Source: MGBC163016 sp964469815 (GTDB taxonomy: Bacteria > Actinomycetota > Coriobacteriia > Coriobacteriales > Eggerthellaceae). Taken from it: a stretch of DNA of 39,214 bases. A program made the translations under genes and the position numbers. Positions 13,489 to 19,760 of this stretch are shown one piece after another; position 1 is the first letter of the stretch; each line of letters starts with the position of its first letter. The DNA lies in assembly GCA_964469815.1 (NCBI GenBank), contig CAYXZC010000012.1:1-39214 (forward strand), in the 5' to 3' direction. The notes below the pieces were generated by a model, which had not been told where the DNA came from, did not search any database, and saw only the letters and a list, made by a program, of their open reading frames with translations.

Positions 13489-15894
13489 ATGGAATTCAAT
13501 GATGCTAGCGTAGACATCCGCAATGATGTGGGAAAGCCGTGGCGCTATGAGGAAGACGGGTGCACGGTTACGCGAACTTGCACGTGGTCTGCACCAGGGT
13601 GTCACCCAGTAGGATGCGGGCTGAAGGTTTATGTGAAAGATGGCGAAGTTGTTAAGATCGAAGGCGACGAAAACCATCCCGTCACAAAAGGACGCCTCTG
13701 CGTTCGATGCTTAGCCATGAAAGACTTCCTGTATCACCCTGATCGCATCATCTACCCAATGAAGCGTGATCGTGCGAACAGGGGGAAGGACAAATGGGAG
13801 CGCTGTAGCTGGGATGAAGCCATAGCGATAATCAAGAAGAACTATGACGAAGTAAAGGAAAAATACGGTGTCGAATCCATGGTTGCCTTCATGGGAACAG
13901 GGAGACAAGGAAACATTGGAGCTACCGGCGCACATCGAGTTCTCGGAACCCCTAATGGATGCTATCCTTTGAGCGGTTTTTCATGCTATGGACCACGAGT
14001 TTCCATAACAATGGATGTCATCGGATCATCATATCCCGAGATCGACTATGCAGGCGGTCTGCCGGGAGGATACGATGATCCAGCATATGTGGTTCCCGAG
14101 ATCATCATCCAATGGGGAAAGGAACCGATCTATTCAAGCCCTGATGGACTCTTCGGTCACTCAATCATAGACCTCATGAAGCGTGGAGCCAAACTGATAA
14201 ACATCAATCCTAGGATCACCTGGACTGGCTCAAGAGCAATACTGAACGTCCAACTCAGGCCCGGAACCGATGCAGCATTGGCAATGGCGATGCTCAACGT
14301 GATCATAACGGAAGACCTCTATGATAAAGAGTTCGTGGAGCTTTGGTGCTTCGGATTCGATGAATTGGCTGAACGAGTGAAGGAGATGCCGCCGGAGAAA
14401 GCAGCCGAGATTTGCCAGATCCCTGTAGAGCAGATATATGAGGCAGCTCGTTTATATGCAAACGCTAAACCGGCTTCTATCGCTTGGGGTGTATCCATCG
14501 ACCAAAGCCCGAATGGTTCACAAGCGGGGCAAGCGATCTTGGCACTAATGTCAATAACGGGGAACATGGATGTTCCAGGTGGCCAGGTTCTTGTCGACAT
14601 GACAGCAGGCGACGGTGGAATGCAAGAGGATATCGACTCCGTCGGCTGGCCAGAGATGAAACAAGAACTCAAAGATACGATCATCGGCCGAGAAGAATTC
14701 CCGTTCTATACAGGCGGTCTAAAGATGTCTCAAGCCGATAGGCAGCTTGATGCGCTTGAAACAGGAAAGCCCTACGAGATTCACTTCACATGGATCGGCG
14801 AAACGAATCTTATCGCACCAACATGCTCAGCGCAGCCAAAGCGTTGGTATGATGCGCTTCGCAAGGTGGACTTCAATTTTGCAACCGACACTTGGATGAC
14901 ACCTACCATCCAAGGATGCTGCGATGTCGTGCTTCCTTTGGCATCCTCGCTCGAAATGGAAACCATTGTTCCGACGCATTATGGTGGTTCGCCAAACTAT
15001 GTCGGAGCACTCAACAAATGCATCAAATGCGGAGAAGCCGTACCGGAGTGGGAGCTGTATCGAATCCTAGGATTGGCACTAAACCCCGAGGCATGGGTCG
15101 ATCGCGAAAAGGACTTCAAAGAGTTCTATGATATCGCAATGATGCGCGCATATGAATTCGACTATGATGAGGTTCAGAAAAAGGTTGTCATTCAGCGCGA
15201 TGTTTCATATCGCAAATACGAAACCGGAAAACTGCGCCCAGACGGAGCAAAAGGCTTCAACACCTCTACCGGAAGGATCCAGCTATACAGTCCGATGTTC
15301 CAAATGGTCGGAGAGGATCCCCTGCCTTATTATTTCGAAGCGCCAACTACACCGATCTCGACGCCTGAACTCGCAAAAGAATACCCTTTCACGATGATGA
15401 CTGGCGCTCGGGAGATTGGATACTTCCACTCCGAAGGTCGTCAAATCGAAAAGCTTCGCGACCTATGTCCTGACCCATTGGTCGAATTAAACCCGATCGA
15501 TGCCAAGAAGAACGGAATAAAGAATGGAGACTGGGTACGCATCGAAAATCCTTGGGGGGTATGTTTCCTCAAAGCAAAGCTGACACCCATCATCAAAGAA
15601 GGTTATATCCAAGCCCAGCATGGCTGGTGGTTCCCCGAAGAGGACGCTGAAGCACCACATCTATATGGAGTTTGGAAATCAAACATCAATACGCTTATCC
15701 CTCACTCCCGTATGGGTAAGCTCGGTTTTGGGGCTCCATTTAGAACGACGCTTGTAAAAATATCGAAAGCGAGCGAAGAGGAATTAGTCGATGCCGACCG
15801 AATCGGACTCGAGCTCGAAGACAATGAACCCATCAAGCACTCCGATAATTTCTTCCGTATCGACGATCCTTCTCTGGATCCGGCAGCCCGCTAG
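13489..15894 (+). CDS. DMSO-reductase-family molybdopterin oxidoreductase (cytoplasmic)
   Basis: An 801-residue catalytic subunit with bis-MGD molybdenum or tungsten cofactor. The N-terminus has cysteines for one [4Fe-4S] cluster: Cys31, Cys38 and Cys43 in CTWSAPGCHPVGCG, and Cys71/Cys74 in RLCVRC. The metal ligand should lie in LSGFSCYGPRV (Ser165 or Cys166). Further cofactor-binding segments follow (IIQWGKEPIYSS, LININPRITWTGS, LRPGTDAALAMAM, and the C-terminal domain from about 640). There is no Tat signal, so it acts in the cytoplasm. Its style resembles the clade with acetylene hydratase, pyrogallol transhydroxylase and gut catechol dehydroxylases. The ATG at 13489 has GGAGGAG 4 bases upstream; the TTG at 13471 is not needed. 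The reaction is unknown. Confidence 0.9.
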   Translation: MEFNDASVDIRNDVGKPWRYEEDGCTVTRTCTWSAPGCHPVGCGLKVYVKDGEVVKIEGDENHPVTKGRLCVRCLAMKDFLYHPDRIIYPMKRDRANRGKDKWERCSWDEAIAIIKKNYDEVKEKYGVESMVAFMGTGRQGNIGATGAHRVLGTPNGCYPLSGFSCYGPRVSITMDVIGSSYPEIDYAGGLPGGYDDPAYVVPEIIIQWGKEPIYSSPDGLFGHSIIDLMKRGAKLININPRITWTGSRAILNVQLRPGTDAALAMAMLNVIITEDLYDKEFVELWCFGFDELAERVKEMPPEKAAEICQIPVEQIYEAARLYANAKPASIAWGVSIDQSPNGSQAGQAILALMSITGNMDVPGGQVLVDMTAGDGGMQEDIDSVGWPEMKQELKDTIIGREEFPFYTGGLKMSQADRQLDALETGKPYEIHFTWIGETNLIAPTCSAQPKRWYDALRKVDFNFATDTWMTPTIQGCCDVVLPLASSLEMETIVPTHYGGSPNYVGALNKCIKCGEAVPEWELYRILGLALNPEAWVDREKDFKEFYDIAMMRAYEFDYDEVQKKVVIQRDVSYRKYETGKLRPDGAKGFNTSTGRIQLYSPMFQMVGEDPLPYYFEAPTTPISTPELAKEYPFTMMTGAREIGYFHSEGRQIEKLRDLCPDPLVELNPIDAKKNGIKNGDWVRIENPWGVCFLKAKLTPIIKEGYIQAQHGWWFPEEDAEAPHLYGVWKSNINTLIPHSRMGKLGFGAPFRTTLVKISKASEEELVDADRIGLELEDNEPIKHSDNFFRIDDPSLDPAAR

Positions 15895-15908
15895 GAAAGG
15901 ACATGAAG

Positions 15909-16244
15909 ATGAGCCAATATGGACTTTTGATCGATTACGAGTACTGCACCAATTGCCATTCTTGCGAAGTCGCTTGCGAGGAAGCGCATGACTTTCCTCC
16001 CGAGGCACGCGGGATCCGAGTCTTTGAGGATGGACCATTCGAATATGGGGACTCTCAGTGGAACTGGAACTATATCCCCACCCCATCGGATAGATGCAAT
16101 CTTTGCGCCGATCGCATAGCCAACCACCAAGAACCAGCATGCGTGCATCATTGCCTTGCTCAAGTGATGAAATTCGGACGCATAGATGATCTTGTGGAAG
16201 ATTTCAAATCAAAACCGCGTCAAGTTCTTTGGATGCCAAACTAA
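15909..16244 (+). CDS. Small two-cluster ferredoxin-type subunit
   Basis: A 111-residue electron-transfer partner of the molybdoenzyme. Eight cysteines form two [4Fe-4S] sites: Cys13-x2-Cys16-x2-Cys19-x3-Cys23 at the N-terminus and Cys63-x2-Cys66 ... Cys78-x3-Cys82 near the C-terminus. DmsB-like subunits usually have four clusters in about 200 residues, so this is a reduced version, as seen beside some transhydroxylase-type enzymes. An earlier ATG at 15903 is in frame, but the one at 15909 has the better spacing to AGGAAAGG. It starts 14 bases after the catalytic gene, so they are cotranscribed. There is no signal peptide, in line with the cytoplasmic partner. Confidence 0.88.
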   Translation: MSQYGLLIDYEYCTNCHSCEVACEEAHDFPPEARGIRVFEDGPFEYGDSQWNWNYIPTPSDRCNLCADRIANHQEPACVHHCLAQVMKFGRIDDLVEDFKSKPRQVLWMPN

Positions 16245-16277
16245 AAGAAGCTCGATCGAAATCGAAAGGGGGCATTG

Positions 16278-16496
16278 ATGTGTGGATATGCATGTATCGG
16301 CTGCGGAAGATGCGGCAAGGATCCTACAAGAGAGATGCACCCTTTTCGATGTCCTTTCTGCAAGAACATCATCGATGCATTTTCGTCGAGATGTCCTTCA
16401 TGCGGAAGCTCGTTCCTGCCAGGTGAGCCTATGAAAGAATCAAGGGAACGACGCGATCGACGATCGATCATAAAGAACGATCCATCATTTCGGTAG
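16278..16496 (+). CDS. 72-residue protein with two Cys4 motifs
   Basis: A tiny cysteine-rich protein that I cannot assign. Cys2, Cys6, Cys9 and Cys12 (MCGYACIGCGRCGKD) form one block. Cys25-x2-Cys28 and Cys39-x2-Cys42 (RCPFCKN, RCPSCGS) form a zinc-ribbon- or rubredoxin-like block. The C-terminus is strongly basic (ESRERRDRRSIIKND). AAAGGGGG lies 5 bases before the ATG at 16278. It is third in the operon and could carry iron, zinc or an Fe-S cluster and serve as an electron carrier or an assembly factor. Function is unknown. Confidence 0.75.
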   Translation: MCGYACIGCGRCGKDPTREMHPFRCPFCKNIIDAFSSRCPSCGSSFLPGEPMKESRERRDRRSIIKNDPSFR

Positions 16497-16515
16497 AACA
16501 AGGGAGGAGCAAGTC

Positions 16516-17031
16516 ATGTTCGAAGGACCGAGTGGTTTTGGGCGCATAATGAATATTTTCATGTGCACCATAATGTGTGCAGTTCTTAGCATAGTGATAC
16601 CTTTGATAATAGAAAGCGCGACCGGAGCTACAGGAATCCTAACACCGATAGGTTTCCTTCAGAGCTTCATTCTGAGCTTTTGCGTTGCGTATCTATTCGG
16701 GGATCTGATACCCGCAGTATCGTGGGGAGGAATGCTTGCAGCGAAGATCCACGCAAAGGGTGTCTTGGCATATCTGATTCAGTGCGCAGTAGTTGCCTTG
16801 ATCCTGATCACATGCATCGCATTCATCGTCTCGATCATCAATAATATCTTAATCACAGGAATTGAAGGAACGCTAGGATTCTTCCTTATGATTTGGCCGG
16901 GAGCCGTGCTATTCGGATTCATTGCGATCTTGGCAACACTGGGACCTTGTATGAAACTGGCGATAAAAATCGCTCATTTCGATCCCACAATGATGCAGCA
17001 CGAAGAACACGGTGCAGCTTACGCCAATTAG
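16516..17031 (+). CDS. Four-helix membrane protein of the molybdoenzyme operon
   Basis: A 171-residue membrane protein with four clear hydrophobic helices (about residues 13-31, 45-66, 87-112 and 121-147) and a hydrophilic end with several histidines (HFDPTMMQHEEH). It resembles small DUF2798-like proteins, with GRIMNIFMCTIMCAVLS in helix 1, but this is tentative. It lacks the haem ligands of a cytochrome b and is much shorter than NrfD/PsrC quinol-binding anchors, so it is not an obvious electron-transfer anchor; transport of a substrate or product is an alternative. GGAGGAG precedes the ATG. It is the last gene before a hairpin terminator. Confidence 0.75.
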   Translation: MFEGPSGFGRIMNIFMCTIMCAVLSIVIPLIIESATGATGILTPIGFLQSFILSFCVAYLFGDLIPAVSWGGMLAAKIHAKGVLAYLIQCAVVALILITCIAFIVSIINNILITGIEGTLGFFLMIWPGAVLFGFIAILATLGPCMKLAIKIAHFDPTMMQHEEHGAAYAN

Positions 17032-17093
17032 GCTCAGCTTGAAATCCGGTCAATGACGACGGCGGCATCCACCCTAGAGAGATCCCGCCCATC

Positions 17094-17124
17094 GAAGAGC
17101 GAGTTGATTCACGACTCGCTCTTC
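17094..17124 (+). terminator. Hairpin ending the molybdoenzyme operon
   Basis: GAAGAGCGAGT and ACTCGCTCTTC are perfect 11-bp arms around a 9-base loop, 62 bases past the last stop. The T run after it is short (GGCGTTTG), so termination may be partial. The following 17125-17201 holds no feature I can name. Confidence 0.6.
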
Positions 17125-17201
17125 GGCGTTTGCAACGCGCTGTTCACGGGAATGGTGTCGGAGATACCGCCGATCTGCTCCAACAAGGATCAGTGATCGA
17201 A

Positions 17202-17322
17202 TCACACCTTCCATAGAGGGAACTCTCCTTCGCACTGCTGGGCATATGCCATCTTATAGACCTCTCTCTTCGCGACAGACAGCGGCTTCATCCAGCATGG
17301 TCTCGGTTGCGTCCTCACGATG
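17202..17322 (-). pseudogene. Patatin-like gene remnant (C-terminal, internally deleted)
   Basis: The minus strand reads IVRTQPRPCWMKPLSVAKREVY, then KMAYAQQCEGEFPLWKV and a TGA. The first part matches IVRTQPRDYRMKPLSTVKRDIY of the intact patatin gene at 18255-19160; the second matches its C-terminal AYEQGLRQCEAELPVWK. About 58 residues between them are missing, and everything upstream is cut off exactly where a REP copy begins at 17323. It is the tail of a second patatin paralogue destroyed by deletion and by the REP/RAYT insertion or a linked rearrangement. Confidence 0.82.
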
Positions 17323-17374
17323 AACCCAAAGGGACGGGGTATTCGGGGTAACCCAAAGGGACGGGGTATTCGGG
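17323..17374. repeat. REP pair, left side of the RAYT gene
   Basis: Two identical 25-bp units AACCCAAAGGGACGGGGTATTCGGG at 17323-17347 and 17350-17374, in direct orientation with GT between. They are inverted relative to the copies on the right side of the transposase gene, and carry CCCAAAGGG where those carry the complement of CCCTATGGG. Confidence 0.9.
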
Positions 17375-17431
17375 TCGATTCAATATTGCGTATACTCTCT
17401 CAAAAAGCTAATTTGCGAAAAGGGAGCGTAT

Positions 17432-18202
17432 ATGCCAAGAACCAAAAGGGTTGTCTCTGAAAGCGGGTTCTATCACGTTACAATGCGTGGTGCTGGCCGT
17501 CGAAATATTTTCGAAGATGATACGGATCGGTATGAATTCCTCAAACGCTTGCGCGCAATGGTTGATGACGGTGTTAAACTGCATGCGTGGTGTTTGATGG
17601 ACAATCATGTGCATTTGCTCATCAATACTGGTAAGCACTGCATCAGCGAGCCGCTTCATAAGCTATGCACCTCCTATGCGCTGTCCTTCAATGGAAGGCA
17701 TGCACATATCGGTTCGGTATTCCAAGGTCGTTTCGCCAGCTTTCCAATCAATGCTGATGCTCATTTGATCGAAGTAGTTCGCTATATTCATCTCAATCCA
17801 AAAGATATAGGCATCACCGATCCTAGAGAGTACAAATGGAGCAGCTATCGCGAGTACCTGGGAGAAGAGGGTCTTTGTGACACATCTTTAGTATGCGAAT
17901 TGCTAGGAGGGATTGATTCTTTCATCCAATTCCATGACGTGAAAGAAAGGATCTCGCTCGTGGATATCACTGGCTATCAGCGCAGATTATCCGATGCTGA
18001 GGCTCGCGAGATGGCTGTTCGCTTGTTAGGCAGTGAATTTCCGGATTCGCTCTTCTTGTGCGGAATTCGCGAACGGGATGAACACTTGAAAAGGCTCAAT
18101 CGGATGGGAATATCAACTCGTCAGCTCGAAAGGCTAACGGGAATCGGAAGATCGATCATTCGACGAGCGTGCACCACTGGTCATACTCGCCAGATGAACT
18201 AA
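17432..18202 (+). CDS. REP-associated tyrosine transposase (RAYT)
   Basis: A 256-residue HUH single-strand nuclease of the Y1/IS200-like TnpA-REP family, which nicks and moves REP hairpins. The metal-binding HUH motif is CLMDNHVHLLI (about residues 54-64) and the catalytic tyrosine lies in VRYIHLNP (about residue 118). The C-terminus contains a probable helix-turn-helix (GISTRQLERLTGIGRSIIRRA region, about residues 226-245) common in this family. GGGAG precedes the ATG. A TATACT -10 box at 17390-17395 would be driven from the left REP edge. The length and all catalytic residues are intact, so it may be active. Confidence 0.93.
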   Translation: MPRTKRVVSESGFYHVTMRGAGRRNIFEDDTDRYEFLKRLRAMVDDGVKLHAWCLMDNHVHLLINTGKHCISEPLHKLCTSYALSFNGRHAHIGSVFQGRFASFPINADAHLIEVVRYIHLNPKDIGITDPREYKWSSYREYLGEEGLCDTSLVCELLGGIDSFIQFHDVKERISLVDITGYQRRLSDAEAREMAVRLLGSEFPDSLFLCGIRERDEHLKRLNRMGISTRQLERLTGIGRSIIRRACTTGHTRQMN

Positions 18203-18263
18203 AGAAGCTATCGACCCGAATACCCCGTCCCTATGGGTTCCGAATACCCCGTCCCTATGGGTT
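18201..18263. repeat. REP pair, right side of the RAYT gene
   Basis: CCCGAATACCCCGTCCC-TATGGGTT units occupy 18215-18239 and 18240-18263; the second lacks the first C. The first unit is preceded by GAAGCTATCGA, the same flank as the solitary copy at 19204. These are inverse complements of the left-side units except for the central AAA/ATA difference. Confidence 0.9.
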
Positions 18264-19160
18264 GGACAGCCATGCCTTCCATACGGGAAGCTCAGCCTCA
18301 CATTGTCGCAATCCCTGCTCATAGGCATCGCATAGCTTCCCATAGTCCATCGTCTTGTAGCTTATCGGCATCGTATCGGGACAGAACACGTAGGCCGCCC
18401 CTTCGGTACGAAGATGCTCTATCTCATCTAGCAGAGCATTATAGAGCCCGGGTCTTTGCTCAAGCGCTTCATACACCTTGGGATACTTGGTATAAGCCGC
18501 ACTATAGATATCCCTCTTCACAGTCGATAGCGGTTTCATCCTGTAGTCTCTTGGCTGCGTTCTCACGATGAAGAAACGCTCAAAGCCATCCGCACGGGCA
18601 GCATCGAGGCATATCCCATGGCTGCTCCCCATGCCGCCATCCACATAAGATCGCCCATCTATCTCGACCTCGGATGTGAAGAGCGGATACGCGCATGATG
18701 CCATGATGCGCATCATCACATCGGTGAGCGTGCGAACATCCCGGCGTGTCCACGCCTTCGTAGCTCCCGATTCGGCATCGAGCGCCTCGATGTGGAAATC
18801 TGTCGGACTCCGCATAAGACCCTCGAAGTTGACGCTCCATTCGTCACAGTCGAGCGCATGCGTCTCAGACAATCCCTCGAATATGTATTGCAGATCAGCG
18901 AACCCTCTCCCCTCGAGCATTCCCTTCAGGCTGTGCGAGCGCTTCTGTTCGATGGCATCGGTGAAGGTGGCGCAGGCGCGTTCAGGGTCGCGCGAGGCGT
19001 AGAACACGGCAAGTGCCGAGCCCGCCGAGATGCCGTAGACCTTTGGGAAGACCATCTTAGCTTCGACAAGGGTCTTCACCACGGCCGATGTATAGGCTGC
19101 GCGCATCCCGCCTCCCTCGAAGATGAGAGCCGTATCATCATAATGCATCTCTGCGCACAT
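18255..19160 (-). CDS. Patatin-like phospholipase
   Basis: A 301-residue lipid acyl hydrolase of the RssA/YjjU-like patatin family. It shows the oxyanion loop FEGGGMR (Gly16-18, Arg20), the nucleophile elbow GISAGS (Ser45) and the catalytic aspartate in YVDGGMG (Asp174), so the Ser-Asp dyad is complete. The frame is open from 19184, but AAGGA lies 7 bases before the ATG at 19160. The last two residues (Asn-Pro) and the TAG stop come from a REP unit (18240-18263), so the original C-terminus was replaced when the REP arrived. A decayed paralogue lies across the transposase gene at 17202-17322. Confidence 0.9.
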   Translation of the reverse strand: MCAEMHYDDTALIFEGGGMRAAYTSAVVKTLVEAKMVFPKVYGISAGSALAVFYASRDPERACATFTDAIEQKRSHSLKGMLEGRGFADLQYIFEGLSETHALDCDEWSVNFEGLMRSPTDFHIEALDAESGATKAWTRRDVRTLTDVMMRIMASCAYPLFTSEVEIDGRSYVDGGMGSSHGICLDAARADGFERFFIVRTQPRDYRMKPLSTVKRDIYSAAYTKYPKVYEALEQRPGLYNALLDEIEHLRTEGAAYVFCPDTMPISYKTMDYGKLCDAYEQGLRQCEAELPVWKAWLSNP

Positions 19161-19203
19161 AGTGGATCCTTTCCATCGCATCATCCGTGCGATCTCGGTG
19201 CTT

Positions 19204-19241
19204 AAGAAACTATCGACCCGAATACCCCGTCCCTATGGGTT
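19204..19241. repeat. Solitary REP copy
   Basis: AAGAAACTATCGACCCGAAT followed by ACCCCGTCCCTATGGGTT matches the right-side REP at 18202-18239 with one substitution. It fills the gap between ogt and the patatin gene and provides the ogt stop codon. Confidence 0.9.
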
Positions 19242-19640
19242 AAGTGGAGATTCGGCAAGCTCGGCTTCCCAATCGAAGTCGGCCGGAGGTCCCATGGGCA
19301 AGCCGGAAGCATCGGAAGGAAGCCCGTCCCAAAGAAATCCATCCATGATGACCTTCCCGTCTTGATCGAACAGAACACCTTCATCTTCCAACATCTTCTG
19401 CTGAACTCCCGGTCCGCCGAAAGCGAATCCTGTGGCCATGCGACCGTCCTTGAAGACGACCCGATGGCATGGGATAGATGCAGGATCGCTGCCGGGTTCT
19501 GGATTCGCACGCAAAGCATATCCCACGTAGCGCGCGGATCGAGGGGCGCCGATGATGCGGGCGATCTGTCCATATGTGGCAACCTTGCCTCGCGGGATCT
19601 GCCTCACCACAGCGAACACGCGCTCGGAAAACGCACCCAT
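19233..19640 (-). CDS. O6-methylguanine-DNA methyltransferase family protein
   Basis: A 135-residue single-domain MGMT-type protein that would take the alkyl group from damaged guanine onto its own cysteine. The DNA-binding helix-turn-helix is VATYGQIARIIGAPRSARYVG (about residues 20-40, with the arginine finger) and the acceptor site is PCHRVV (Cys58), so it is a methyltransferase rather than a Trp-containing ATL protein. The frame opens at 19697, but GGGGG is 7 bases before the ATG at 19640 and the upstream ATG has no ribosome site. The C-terminus ends Asn-Pro-TAG inside a REP unit, exactly as in the neighbouring patatin gene. Confidence 0.87.
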   Translation of the reverse strand: MGAFSERVFAVVRQIPRGKVATYGQIARIIGAPRSARYVGYALRANPEPGSDPASIPCHRVVFKDGRMATGFAFGGPGVQQKMLEDEGVLFDQDGKVIMDGFLWDGLPSDASGLPMGPPADFDWEAELAESPLNP

Positions 19641-19760
19641 CACTATCCCCCTGTTCTCGATCCTCACCTGCACAGCCCCAAGGATATCAAACGACATAGC
19701 AAAAGATCGAACCTCTTTTGTATACCGCTATATCGACTGCGTCTTTTTCATCCAAGATGA

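Larger units (their letters stand above)
17323..18263 (+). mobile_element. REP-RAYT-REP element
   Basis: A transposase gene flanked by two REP units on each side in inverted orientation. The outer REP on the left cuts a patatin remnant; the outer one on the right overlaps the end of an intact patatin gene. A further solitary REP lies at 19204-19241. This is the normal form of a RAYT transposase with its substrate REPs. Confidence 0.8.

Noticed and set aside
19640..19697. Longer ogt with 19 extra N-terminal residues
   Set aside because: The upstream ATG has no ribosome site, while the internal ATG at 19640 has a strong one and matches the domain start.
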